The notes: generated by a model from the letters alone, not told the origin. Shown: positions 40,581 to 49,026, counted from the stretch's first letter. The stretch: DNA of 64,000 nucleotides from Streptomyces xanthochromogenes (GCF_014650455.1 NZ_BMUZ01000013.1:124001-188000); one strand, 5' to 3'. Translations and numbers: made by a program.

Positions 40581-41294
40581 ATGACCGCATACGAACCCAG
40601 GACCACGTACAACCTGGTCGTGCTCGACATGGCGGGCACCACCGTCGCCGACGGCGGACTCGTCGAGCGGGCCTTCGCGAGCGCGGCCGGCCGCCTCGGC
40701 GTCGAGCCGGGCTCCGCCGAGCACGCCACCATGCTCGACTACGTCCGCGCCACCATGGGCGAGTCCAAGATCTCCGTCTTCCGGCACCTCTTCGGCGACG
40801 AGGGCAAGGCCCGGACCGCCAACACCGCCTTCGAGGAGGCGTACGGGTCGCTCGTCGACGGCGGGCTCATCGCCCCCGTCCCGGGCGCCCGCGAGGCCAT
40901 CGAGCGGCTCGCGGCCAAGGGGCGGACGGTGGTCCTGTCCACCGGGTTCGCCCGGGTCACCCAGGACGCGATCCTCGCCGCGCTCGGCTGGCAGGACCTC
41001 GTTCCGCTCACCCTGTGCCCGGCCGACGCGGGCGGCCGCGGCCGCCCCTACCCCGACATGGTGCTCAGCGCCCTCCTGCGTACCGGCGCCGTCGACTCGG
41101 TGCGCGACATCGCGGTGGCGGGCGACACCTCGTACGACATGCTCAGCGGCGTGCGCTCCGGCGCCGGCATCGTCGCGGGTGTCCTCACCGGGGCCCACGA
41201 CAAGGAAGCGCTCGCCGCGGCGGGCGCCACCCACGTGCTCGGCTCCATCGCCGAACTCCCGGACGTGCTAGCAGAGTTGGAGGCGGCCGAGTGA
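40581..41294 (+). CDS. Phosphonatase-like HAD hydrolase (TIGR03351 type)
   Basis: 237 residues. Expected to cleave the C-P bond of phosphonoacetaldehyde, the product of the oxidase upstream. HAD motifs: I LDMAGTTVADG (nucleophile Asp16), II LSTGFARVTQ, III near KG in RLAAKGRTV, IV VAGDTSYDMLSGV. The cap domain has RATMGESKISVF, where the Lys aligns with the Schiff-base Lys of PhnX (motif MGxxKI). So despite the phosphonatase-like label, the key lysine appears present. ATG 40581 has AAGGAAG eight bases upstream; the TTG at 40572 is an alternative. The stop overlaps the next start (GTGA). Confidence 0.86.
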   Translation: MTAYEPRTTYNLVVLDMAGTTVADGGLVERAFASAAGRLGVEPGSAEHATMLDYVRATMGESKISVFRHLFGDEGKARTANTAFEEAYGSLVDGGLIAPVPGAREAIERLAAKGRTVVLSTGFARVTQDAILAALGWQDLVPLTLCPADAGGRGRPYPDMVLSALLRTGAVDSVRDIAVAGDTSYDMLSGVRSGAGIVAGVLTGAHDKEALAAAGATHVLGSIAELPDVLAELEAAE

Positions 41295-42370
41295 GCGGCG
41301 CCGCCTCGCCGGGGGCGCCGCGCAGCGGCATCCGCTTCGACGGCGTCACCGTGGCCTACCACGGCAATGTCGTCCTCGACTCGCTCGACCTGACCGTCGA
41401 GCCCGGCGAGGTCATGGCGCTGCTCGGCCCCTCCGGGTCGGGCAAGACCACCGCGCTGCGCGCCGTGGCCGGGTTCGTCCAGCCGGTGCGCGGGCGGGTG
41501 TTCATCGGCGACCGCGACGTGACGCGGCTGCCGCCCCACCAGCGGGGCATCGGCATGGTCGTCCAGCAGTACGCGCTGTTCCCGCACATGCGGGTCGAGG
41601 ACAACGTCGCCTTCGGCCTCAAGGCCCAGAAGGTCCCCAAGGGGCAGATCCCCGGACGCGTCACCGAGGCCCTCGCGATGACCGGGATGGACAGCTACGC
41701 CAAGCGGTATCCGCGCGAGCTGTCCGGCGGCCAGCAGCAGCGCGTCGCCATCGCCCGCGCGCTCGCCATCCGCCCCGGCGTCCTCCTCCTCGACGAGCCG
41801 CTGTCCGCGCTCGACGCCCAGTTGCGCTCCGGCATGCTGAGCGAACTCGCCCGGTTGCACCGGGAGTTGCCGGACGTCTCGATCCTGTACGTCACCCACG
41901 ACCAGGTGGAGGCGCTCACCCTGGCCGACCGCATCGCGGTCATGGACCAGTCCCGCCTGCGGGACTGCGGCACCCCGCAGGACCTCTACCGGCGACCGCG
42001 CACGGAGTTCACGGCGTCGTTCGTCGGCAACGCCAACCTCCTTCCCGTACGGGTGGGTTCGGGGTCCGTGCTGTTCGGCGGCACGGAGCTCGCGGTCGCC
42101 ACGGACGAGGCGGTCTGGGGCGCGACGGCCACGCTGTGCGTGCGGCCGCACCTGGTCGGGCTCGGGCCCGGGCCGAACGCGCTGCGCGGGAAGGTGGCGG
42201 AGGTGCAGTGGCGGGGGTCCACCCACCGGCTGTACGTCGATGTCGCCGGGCACCGGGTGAAGGCGGACGTCCGCGAACTCCGGGCCACCCCGGCGCTCGG
42301 CGACGAGGTCACCCTGCACTTCGCCCGCGAGGACGCGGTGCTGCTGGCCGCGGGGGTCGGCGGTGAGTAG
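41291..42370 (+). CDS. Phosphonate ABC transporter ATP-binding protein (2-AEP type)
   Basis: 359 residues. Energises the permease pair encoded next. It has Walker A GPSGSGKTT near 44, Q-loop QQYALFPHM, signature LSGGQQQRVAIARALAI, Walker B VLLLDEPLSALDAQ near 170 and H-loop THDQVEALTLADRIAVMDQ. The C-terminal TOBE-like domain (about 245-350) is typical of the Fe3+/polyamine/AEP transporter class (PotA/FbpC-like). GTG 41291 overlaps the hydrolase stop. The 2-aminoethylphosphonate assignment is from operon context and from the SBP family. Confidence 0.9.
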   Translation: MSGAASPGAPRSGIRFDGVTVAYHGNVVLDSLDLTVEPGEVMALLGPSGSGKTTALRAVAGFVQPVRGRVFIGDRDVTRLPPHQRGIGMVVQQYALFPHMRVEDNVAFGLKAQKVPKGQIPGRVTEALAMTGMDSYAKRYPRELSGGQQQRVAIARALAIRPGVLLLDEPLSALDAQLRSGMLSELARLHRELPDVSILYVTHDQVEALTLADRIAVMDQSRLRDCGTPQDLYRRPRTEFTASFVGNANLLPVRVGSGSVLFGGTELAVATDEAVWGATATLCVRPHLVGLGPGPNALRGKVAEVQWRGSTHRLYVDVAGHRVKADVRELRATPALGDEVTLHFAREDAVLLAAGVGGE

Positions 42371-43286
42371 GCGCGGCTCGGCCGTACTGGCCGCCGACCC
42401 GGCAGCGGGGTCCGCGCCCCGTTCGGCGCCGGGGGACACCGGTCGCCGGCGCGACGCGGACCGACGGCAACTGCCCGCTTTCGTCTGGGTGTTGCCGCCC
42501 GTTCTCGTCCTCGCCGCCGTCTTCCTCTACCCCCTCGCCCTCGTCGTCCAGCAGTCCTTCTCGCCGGACTCCGGCGGCACCTCCCTCCAGCCCTACACGG
42601 ACGTGTTCGCCTCCGGCGCCTTCCGGGAGGCGCTCGGCACCACCGTGTGGCTGGCGGTCGGCGCGACCGTGGGATGTCTCGTGCTCGGGTTCGTGCTCGC
42701 GCTCGTCATCGCGTTCGTGCCGTTCCCCGGCGGGAAGGCCGTCGCGAAGTTCATCGACGTGTTCCTGTCGTTCCCGTCGTTCCTGATCACGCTCGCCCTG
42801 CTGTTCGTCTACGGCACGGTCGGCATGGCCAACGGCGTGTGGACGGACGTCACGGGGGCGCACAGCGGGCCGTTCCAGTTCCTGACCACGCCCTGGGGGG
42901 TGCTGCTCGCGGAGATCACGTACTTCACGCCGTTCGTGATGCGCCCGCTGCTCGCCGCCTTCTCCCAACTGGACACCGCCCAGCTGGAAGTGGCGTCCTC
43001 GCTGGGCGCGCGGCCGGCCAGGATCGTACGTCGGGTGATCCTGCCCGAGGCGCTGCCCGCGCTCGCGGCGGGCGGTTCGCTGGTCCTGGTGATGTGCCTC
43101 AACGAGTTCGGCATCGTCCTGTTCACCGGCGCCAAGGGTGTGACCACGCTGCCCATGCTCGTCTACAGCAAGGCGATCCTGGAGTCCGACTACCCGGCCG
43201 CCTGTGTCGTCGCCGTCGTCAACATCGCGATTTCCGTGGGCCTTTACGGCCTCTACCGGGTGGTGAGCCGTCGTGTTGGTGCATAG
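42363..43286 (+). CDS. Phosphonate ABC transporter permease 1
   Basis: 307 residues. A 37-residue hydrophilic N terminus, then six membrane helices; the cytoplasmic EAA loop is EVASSLGARPARIVRRVILPEALPAL near 225. GTG 42363 overlaps the ATPase stop by eight bases. It pairs with the second permease to form the channel for aminoethylphosphonate-like substrates. Confidence 0.9.
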   Translation: MSRRGSAVLAADPAAGSAPRSAPGDTGRRRDADRRQLPAFVWVLPPVLVLAAVFLYPLALVVQQSFSPDSGGTSLQPYTDVFASGAFREALGTTVWLAVGATVGCLVLGFVLALVIAFVPFPGGKAVAKFIDVFLSFPSFLITLALLFVYGTVGMANGVWTDVTGAHSGPFQFLTTPWGVLLAEITYFTPFVMRPLLAAFSQLDTAQLEVASSLGARPARIVRRVILPEALPALAAGGSLVLVMCLNEFGIVLFTGAKGVTTLPMLVYSKAILESDYPAACVVAVVNIAISVGLYGLYRVVSRRVGA

Positions 43287-44070
43287 CCGGGGTGGCCGCT
43301 GGGCCACCTGGACCGTCTTCTTCGCCCTGTTCCTGCCCGTCTTCGCGCTGCCGCTGCTCGTCATCGTGGCCGCGTCGTTCGCCACGAACTGGTCGGGAGC
43401 CTTCCCGTCCGGGTTCACCACCGGCCACTACGGTGCGGCGACCACGGGCGACTCGCTCCAGGCGCTCACCACCAGCCTGGTCACCGCGCTCACGGCGAGC
43501 GTCCTCGCGCTGACCGTCGGCGCCTGGGCGGCGCTCGCCGCGGCCGCCCTGAAGAAGGGCGGACGGAGGTTCATGGACGCCCTGTTCGTGCTGCCGGTCG
43601 CCGTGCCGTCGGTGGTCGTCGGGCTCGCCGTGCTCGTCGCCTTCTCCAAGCCGCCGGTGCTGCTCAACGGGACGCGCTGGATCGTGATCCTGGCGCACAC
43701 CGTTCTTGTCATGGCGTTCGCCTACCAGTCGGTTTCGGCTGCCATCCTGCGGCTCGACCCGATGTACGAGCAGGCCGCGGCCAGTCTGGGCGCCCGTCCG
43801 CTGCTGGTGCTCTGGCGGGTGAAACTGCCGCTGCTCCTGCCGTCCCTGACGGCGGCGGCGGGTCTCTGCTTCGCCCTGTCCATGGGCGAGTTGAGCGCCA
43901 CGATGATGCTCTACCCGCCGGACTGGACCCCGCTTCCGGTGCAGATCTTCGCGATCACCGACCGCGGCTCCCTGTTCACCGGCGCGGCCGTCGCCGTGGT
44001 GCTCATGGCGACGACGCTGCTCGTCCTGCTCGGCGTCTCCCGCATCCGTACCAAAGCCTCCTTCCGCTGA
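43273..44070 (+). CDS. Phosphonate ABC transporter permease 2
   Basis: 265 residues, six membrane helices. EAA loop: EQAAASLGARPLLVLWRVKLPLLLPS near residue 175. GTG 43273 lies within the end of the first permease gene (14-bp overlap, different frame), so translation is coupled. The short SGEL-type motif FALSMGELSATMML near the C-terminal helix is typical of the AEP/iron transporter permeases. Confidence 0.9.
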   Translation: MLVHSRGGRWATWTVFFALFLPVFALPLLVIVAASFATNWSGAFPSGFTTGHYGAATTGDSLQALTTSLVTALTASVLALTVGAWAALAAAALKKGGRRFMDALFVLPVAVPSVVVGLAVLVAFSKPPVLLNGTRWIVILAHTVLVMAFAYQSVSAAILRLDPMYEQAAASLGARPLLVLWRVKLPLLLPSLTAAAGLCFALSMGELSATMMLYPPDWTPLPVQIFAITDRGSLFTGAAVAVVLMATTLLVLLGVSRIRTKASFR

Positions 44071-44092
44071 ACCGCACGCACCTGGTGCGTCA

Positions 44093-44155
44093 CCTGCCGA
44101 ACCCTGCCGAACCCCTGTGAACCCCTGCCGAACCCCGCGAACCCCTGCTGACCCG
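44093..44155. repeat. CTGCCGAACCC tandem repeat between permease and binding-protein genes
   Basis: CTGCCGAACCC, with variants CCTGTGAACCC, CCGCGAACCC and CCTGCTGACCC, recurs five to six times in about 63 bp just before the binding-protein ribosome site. A weak hairpin ACGCAC-CTG-GTGCGT lies at 44076-44090. It may tune expression of the SBP relative to the permeases. Confidence 0.75.
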
Positions 44156-44179
44156 AGAAGCTCAGGAGTCCCGAACGTC

Positions 44180-45256
44180 ATGCACAGAAACACCCTCACC
44201 ACGCTCAAGCCGGTCGCCGCCGTCACCGGCAGCCTCGTCCTCGCCGCCACGCTCTCCGCCTGCGGCGGCGACTCCTCGGCCGACTCGAACGCGAAGACCG
44301 TCACCGTCTACAGCGCCGACGGCCTCAAGGGCGAGAAGGGCGACGGCTGGTACGACCAGGTCTTCAAGGACTTCGAGACGAAGACCGGCATCAAGGTCAA
44401 GTACGTCGAGGGAGGTTCCGGCGAGATGGTGCAGCGCGCGGTCCGCGAGAAGTCCAACACCCAGGCCGACCTCCTCATCACCCTGCCGCCGTTCATCCAG
44501 CAGGCCCAGGCCAAGGGGCTGCTCCAGAAGTACGTGCCGGCCGGGGCGGACAAGGTCGACGGCGGCGCCAAGTCGCCCGACGGCATGTGGACTTCGGTGG
44601 TCAACAACTACTTCGGGTTCGTCTACAACAAGAAGGAGCTCAAGGAGGCCCCCAAGAACTGGGACGACCTCCTCGAAGCCAAGTACAAGAACAAGATCCA
44701 GTACTCGACCCCGGGCGTCGCGGGCGACGGCACCGCGCTGGTCATCAAGGCCATGCACGACTTCGGCGGCAAGGAAGCCGCGATGGAGTACCTGCGCAAG
44801 CTCCAGGCCAACAACGTCGGGCCGTCCGCCTCCACCGGCAAGCTCGCGCCCAAGGTCGACAAGGGTGAGCTGCTCGCCGCCAACGGCGATGTGCAGATGA
44901 ACTACGCCCAGTCCAAGACCATGCCCAACCTCGGCATCTGGTTCCCCGGCACCGCGAGCGGCACCAAGCCGTCCTCCTTCGGGCTGCCCTACGCGGCCGG
45001 TCTGGTGAGCAAGGCCCCGCACAGCGCCAACGGCAAGAAGCTCCTGGACTTCATGCTGAGCGAGCAGGCGCAGAAGCAGGTCAGCGAGATCGGCGGCGGC
45101 TTCGCGGCCCGCACCGACATCAAGGCCACGGACGCGAACGCGGTCGCGCTCGGCAAGCTGATGCAGGGCGTCGACGTCTTCCAGCCGGACTGGATGGACA
45201 TCTCCAAGAACCTGCCGGACTACGTGGACGCGTGGAAGAGCGCCACCGGTAGCTGA
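44180..45256 (+). CDS. 2-aminoethylphosphonate ABC transporter substrate-binding lipoprotein
   Basis: 358 residues. Lipobox LSAC with Cys28 anchors it outside the membrane, near the permeases. The mature protein is a type 2 periplasmic-binding fold of the iron/thiamine/AEP class: VTVYSADGLKGEKGDGWYDQVFKDF near 42-65, WTSVVNNYFGFVYNKKEL, APKNWDDLLEAKYKNKIQYSTPG and GSAPSASTG-like ANNVGPSASTGKLAP. It is similar to PhnS-type binding proteins (TIGR03261 family) by pattern. ATG 44180 with AGGAG upstream. Last gene of the phosphonate operon. Confidence 0.91.
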   Translation: MHRNTLTTLKPVAAVTGSLVLAATLSACGGDSSADSNAKTVTVYSADGLKGEKGDGWYDQVFKDFETKTGIKVKYVEGGSGEMVQRAVREKSNTQADLLITLPPFIQQAQAKGLLQKYVPAGADKVDGGAKSPDGMWTSVVNNYFGFVYNKKELKEAPKNWDDLLEAKYKNKIQYSTPGVAGDGTALVIKAMHDFGGKEAAMEYLRKLQANNVGPSASTGKLAPKVDKGELLAANGDVQMNYAQSKTMPNLGIWFPGTASGTKPSSFGLPYAAGLVSKAPHSANGKKLLDFMLSEQAQKQVSEIGGGFAARTDIKATDANAVALGKLMQGVDVFQPDWMDISKNLPDYVDAWKSATGS

Positions 45257-45373
45257 CCCCGGGCGGACGGACGCCGACCGAACCGGCCGCGTACGCAGTC
45301 GCCGGCTCGGGCACAAAGACGCCGGCTCGGGCACGAACCGGAATCGGCCAGGTCAGGATCGGCGGATGCTGAC

Positions 45374-45423
45374 TAGGCTGGGGGCGCCGGCAACGCACAG
45401 TGCGGTGCGCCGGCGTCCCCAGC
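45374..45423 (+). promoter_or_regulatory. -10 box and 5'-end hairpin of the NagD-like gene
   Basis: TAGGCT (45374-45379) predicts a transcript start near 45386. Its first bases, GCCGGC (45386-45391), pair perfectly with GCCGGC (45109+300, that is 45409-45414) across a 17-nt loop that has its own GCAC/GTGC pairs. On the DNA the arms extend to CTGGGG and CCCCAG. It is a stable hairpin on the 5' end of the mRNA, 60 nt before the start codon. Confidence 0.5.
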
Positions 45424-45474
45424 TGATCGCTCATCAGCGCGAGAAGACCGCGCAGAACGCAGGAGTCCGCACCC

Positions 45475-46254
45475 ATGGCAGAGCGCAAGCCGATCGAATC
45501 CTGGCTCACCGACATGGACGGTGTCCTCATCCACGAGGGCACCCCCATTCCCGGTGCGGACGCGTTCCTCAAGACGCTGAAGGAGTCGGGCCGGCCCTTC
45601 CTGGTCCTGACCAACAACTCGATCTACACACCGCGCGACCTGCACGCCCGCCTGATGCGCATGGGCCTCGACGTGCCCGTCGAGAACATCTGGACCTCGG
45701 CGCTCGCCACCGCGAAGTTCCTCGACGACCAGCGGCCCGGCGGCACCGCCTACGTCATCGGCGAGGCGGGCCTCACCACCGCACTGCACGACATCGGCTA
45801 CGTCCTGACCGACCACGAGCCGGACTACGTGGTGCTCGGCGAGACCCGGACGTACAGCTTCGAGGCGCTCACCAAGGCGATCCGGCTCATCAACGCCGGA
45901 GCCCGGTTCATCTGCACCAACCCGGACGAGACCGGGCCGAGCCAGGAGGGCCCGCTGCCGGCCACCGGCGCGGTCGCGGCGCTCATCACCAAGGCGACCG
46001 GCAAGAAGCCCTACTTCGCGGGCAAGCCCAACCCGCTGATGATGCGCACCGGGCTCAACGCGATCGGCGCGCACTCCGAGACCAGCGCCATGATCGGCGA
46101 CCGGATGGACACCGATGTGCTGGCCGGCCTGGAGGCGGGCATGCAGACGTTCCTGGTGCTCACGGGCCTGACACGGCCGGAGGACGTGGAGTCCTACCCC
46201 TTCCGCCCGTCCAAGATCGTCGACTCGATCGCCGATCTGGTGAAGCTGGTCTGA
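45475..46254 (+). CDS. HAD-IIA family phosphatase (NagD-like)
   Basis: 259 residues. Hydrolyses nucleotide or sugar phosphates (NagD family). HAD motifs: I WLTDMDGVLIHEG (nucleophile Asp), II VLTNNSIYTPRDL, cap-domain core IGEAGLTTALHDIGYVLTD and YVVLGETRTYSFEALTKAI, III Lys in AGKPNPLMM, IV IGDRMDTDVLAGLEAGM. Length and cap type match HAD-IIA. ATG 45475 follows CAGGAG in the leader. A role in aminosugar phosphate turnover is a possibility given the PTS genes elsewhere; not shown by context here. Confidence 0.92.
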   Translation: MAERKPIESWLTDMDGVLIHEGTPIPGADAFLKTLKESGRPFLVLTNNSIYTPRDLHARLMRMGLDVPVENIWTSALATAKFLDDQRPGGTAYVIGEAGLTTALHDIGYVLTDHEPDYVVLGETRTYSFEALTKAIRLINAGARFICTNPDETGPSQEGPLPATGAVAALITKATGKKPYFAGKPNPLMMRTGLNAIGAHSETSAMIGDRMDTDVLAGLEAGMQTFLVLTGLTRPEDVESYPFRPSKIVDSIADLVKLV

Positions 46255-46356
46255 CCCCGCGGGGGCGGGCGACTGTGGACCATCCGGCCCAGTCGCCACG
46301 CCCTCGGGATGCGGAATGCGGGCTCAGCCGTGAATCTCGGTTACAGGAGGTTCACG

Positions 46357-46938
46357 ATGCGCATCCGTCCCATCACATTCTGTGCGGCCACGATGGCCGC
46401 CGCCGCCCTGACCGTGCTGCCCGCGTCCCCCGCGGTGGCCGAGTCCGAGCCGCACGGATCGGTGCGGGTGACCCCGAGCACCACGGCTCCCGGCGGGGAG
46501 GTGGATCTGCGGGTCAGCGTGTGCGGCGGCCGCGAGGCGGTCGGCACGTCCGACGCCTTCGTCTCGGAGGCCCGCTTCACGCCCGCCGCGGACGGCGGTC
46601 TCTACGCCCAGGCCCGTATCCGCTCGGACGCACAGGACCGCGACTACGACATCTGGGTCAACTGCAAGGACAGCTCGGGCAAGGCGAGCGGCCGGCTCAC
46701 CGTGGTGCACGGTCGCGATCACGACCGGGACCGCGACCACGACCGCGACTGGGACCACTCCCGGCCGTACCGGCCCGTGCACGCGGGCGGCGGCGGAGCG
46801 GCGACGCTCGCCGCCGACGAGGCCAAGGAGCAGGGCCCCGGCACCCGCCACGCGGTGATCGGCCTCGCGCTCGCGGCGGTCGCGGCGGTGGCCGTGGCGT
46901 CCCGCAGCGTGCGGCGCCGACGCAGCGGCGGCGACTGA
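46357..46938 (+). CDS. Secreted membrane-anchored protein next to a class F sortase
   Basis: 193 residues. Signal peptide (RIRPITFCAATMAAAALTVLPASPAVA within 2-28), an outer domain of about 90 residues with HGSVRVTPSTTAPGGEVDLRV and Cys residues at about 51 and 108 (likely a disulfide), a charged Arg-Asp/His repeat (RDHDRDRDHDRDWDHSR, about 118-134), then a C-terminal membrane helix (HAVIGLALAAVAAVAVA) and basic RRRR tail. No LPxTG. ATG 46357 follows a strong CAGGAGG. The class F sortase gene starts just one base after its stop, so the two are probably coupled, and this may be a partner or substrate. Confidence 0.83.
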   Translation: MRIRPITFCAATMAAAALTVLPASPAVAESEPHGSVRVTPSTTAPGGEVDLRVSVCGGREAVGTSDAFVSEARFTPAADGGLYAQARIRSDAQDRDYDIWVNCKDSSGKASGRLTVVHGRDHDRDRDHDRDWDHSRPYRPVHAGGGGAATLAADEAKEQGPGTRHAVIGLALAAVAAVAVASRSVRRRRSGGD

Positions 46939-46939
46939 C

Positions 46940-47623
46940 ATGTCCTCGGCACGGGGCAGTGGCCGCCTGGTCACCGGTCTCGCCTGGGCCCTGCTGCTGC
47001 TCGGCCTGTGGCTGTGGGGCCGGGACGTCAGCGACGGCCCCGGCGGTACGTCGTCGCCCACCACCGGTGACATAGCCGCGGTGGGCCGGCCGCTCGGCGT
47101 GCCGCTGCCGCCGGCCCACGATCCGCTCAAGGGCGCGACGCCGCGCCGGGTGGAGATCCCTTCCATAGGCGTCGCCGCGCCGGTGGTGCGGCGCGGCCTG
47201 GACGGCGACGGCGCGGTCGACCCGCCGCCGTACTCCACCCCCAACACGGTCGGCTGGTACGGCGACGGGCCCCGGCCGGGCGAGGCGGGCCCGGCCCTCC
47301 TGGTCGGGCACGTGGACACCGAGAGCAAGCCCGCCGTGTTCTACGGCCTCAGTGCGGCCCGCGCCGGCCAGCGCGTGAAGGTGACCGGCGCCGACGGCAC
47401 GGTCGCCGAGTTCACCATCGACGACGTACAGGTCTTCCCGCGCAGCCACTTCGACGCGGCGAAGGTGTACGGACCCCGCCGGAGCGGCCGCGCCGAACTC
47501 CGGCTGATCACCTGCGGCGGAACGTACGACCGCACGACGAAGTCGTACACCGCGAACGTGGTGGTCTCGGCCTATCTGACCGACGCGAGGGAAGCGGCCC
47601 CTTCGAAGCCGCCGAAGCCCTGA
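46940..47623 (+). CDS. Class F sortase
   Basis: 227 residues. Actinobacterial housekeeping-type sortase. One N-terminal membrane helix (LVTGLAWALLLLGLWLWG), a Pro-rich linker (45-70) and the sortase barrel: VEIPSIGVAAPVVRRGLD, catalytic His in LLVGHVDTESKPAVFYGL near 120, catalytic Cys in LRLITCGGTYDRTTKSYTAN near 195 and Arg in TYDR following, with the class F pattern of a Cys within TCGGxYD. ATG 46940. Recognition of LPxTG-like motifs is usual for the class, so the LPDTG protein encoded at 32.7 kb is a possible client. Confidence 0.93.
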   Translation: MSSARGSGRLVTGLAWALLLLGLWLWGRDVSDGPGGTSSPTTGDIAAVGRPLGVPLPPAHDPLKGATPRRVEIPSIGVAAPVVRRGLDGDGAVDPPPYSTPNTVGWYGDGPRPGEAGPALLVGHVDTESKPAVFYGLSAARAGQRVKVTGADGTVAEFTIDDVQVFPRSHFDAAKVYGPRRSGRAELRLITCGGTYDRTTKSYTANVVVSAYLTDAREAAPSKPPKP

Positions 47624-47939
47624 CCGGGCGGGGCGGGGGACCGGCCCCGGACGGGCGGCGGACGCCTGGCCCCGCCGGCGGTCCGCTCCCCCCGGAACCG
47701 CCGACCGGGCCGGCCCTCGACCGCCGGGGCTCGGGCCGCGGGAGAAGCCCGGCACTGATGCGGGAGGGTCAGGGTGGTCCTGCGACGACCGGGTCCGGGG
47801 TCGGCCAGACCACTCTAGAACCACCGCGTGCCCCGGGCCTAGGTCGATATGACGCCAAGTCGCCAGGTGAACGCGCAGAGTCGAGGAAGCTTCGGACACG
47901 CCCGGCGAGGGCGTACTCAATCCGGCCAAGGGGACTGTG
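47624..47939. other. Intergenic region, promoter of the GH6 gene
   Basis: No gene. 47624-47720 is GC-rich, with short GGGGCGG-type runs. AT content rises from about 47800 (TCTAGAACC, TCGATATGACG), which probably holds the promoter. AAGGGGAC lies five bases before ATG 47940. Confidence 0.4.
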
Positions 47940-48983
47940 ATGTACGGGAGTTGGAGGGTTCGAGGGAACCGGGCGGTACGGGCCGGCGTGCTGCCGGGCG
48001 TCGCCCTGGCCCTGCTGGCCGCGGGGTGCGGCGCCGCGGACGGCGCTCCCGCACCGGCCGAGAGCGACGGCCAGGCCCCGTCCGGGCAGGCCCGACCGGC
48101 CGCGTCCACCAGCTCGTTCTGGGTCGACCCGAACACCAACGCGGCGCGCCAGCTGGCCGCGTACACCCGGGCCGGGGACAGCCGGAACGCCGCGCTCATC
48201 CGGAAGATCGCCGAGCAGCCGGTGGGCGAGTGGATCGGCGGGCCGAACCCCGAGGCGACCGTGCGCGGCTACACCGAGGCGGCGGCCCGGGCCGGGCGCA
48301 CGGCGCTGCTCGTCCTCTACAACATCCCGCACCGCGACTGCGGCCAGTTCTCCCGGGGCGGCGCCCCCGACAGCGACGCCTACCGCGACTGGGTCGAGCA
48401 GGTGGCCCGGGGCATCGGCGCGCGCCCCACCACCGTCGTCCTGGAGCCGGACGCCATCCTGCACCTGGTCGACGGCTGCACGCCCCAGCAGTTCCACGAG
48501 GCGCGGTACGCCCTGCTGAAGGGGGCGGTCGAGCGGCTCAAGCGCCAGTCCACGACGAAGGTGTACGTCGACGCGGGCAACGCGGGGTGGCGCTCCCCGG
48601 AGGCCCTCGACGAACCCCTGCGGCGGGCGGGCATCCAGAGCGCCGACGGGTTCGCGGTGAACGTGTCCAACTTCCAGACCACGCGGGCGAGCCGGGAGTT
48701 CGGGCAGCGGCTCTCGGCGAAGGTCGGCGGCAAGCACTTCGTGATCGACACCAGCCGCAACGGCAACGGCCCCTACACCGAAGGGGACCCCGCCGAGAAC
48801 TGGTGCAACCCGCCGGGCCGCGCCCTGGGCGAACGCCCGACGACGGATGCGGGGGGCGGCGCGGTCGACGCGTACGTGTGGGTGAAGCGCCCGGGCGAAT
48901 CGGACGGCCCGTGCCGTGGCGGCCCGCCGGCCGGGGCGTGGTGGCCCCGGTACGCGCTCGGTCTGGCGGAGAACACGGGCTGA
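47940..48983 (+). CDS. Glycoside hydrolase family 6 lipoprotein (endoglucanase-like)
   Basis: 347 residues. Likely cleaves beta-1,4-glucan outside the cell. Lipobox LAAGC with Cys near 29, so it is anchored to the outer membrane face; short Pro/Ala/Ser linker; GH6 barrel with FWVDPNTNAARQL (family start motif), LLVLYNIPHRDCGQFSRGGA, the donor region VLEPDAILHLVDGC (catalytic Asp in EPD), VYVDAGNAGW, GFAVNVSNFQTT, IDTSRNGNGP, and YVWVKRPGESDGPC with the second active-site Asp. No cellulose-binding module. ATG 47940, with GTG 47937 directly before it. Single gene, with a strong terminator and a convergent tRNA-Lys downstream. Confidence 0.93.
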   Translation: MYGSWRVRGNRAVRAGVLPGVALALLAAGCGAADGAPAPAESDGQAPSGQARPAASTSSFWVDPNTNAARQLAAYTRAGDSRNAALIRKIAEQPVGEWIGGPNPEATVRGYTEAAARAGRTALLVLYNIPHRDCGQFSRGGAPDSDAYRDWVEQVARGIGARPTTVVLEPDAILHLVDGCTPQQFHEARYALLKGAVERLKRQSTTKVYVDAGNAGWRSPEALDEPLRRAGIQSADGFAVNVSNFQTTRASREFGQRLSAKVGGKHFVIDTSRNGNGPYTEGDPAENWCNPPGRALGERPTTDAGGGAVDAYVWVKRPGESDGPCRGGPPAGAWWPRYALGLAENTG

Positions 48984-49026
48984 GGCGCGGGCGCGGCAGC
49001 CGACGCCGCCCGCTACGGAGAAACGA

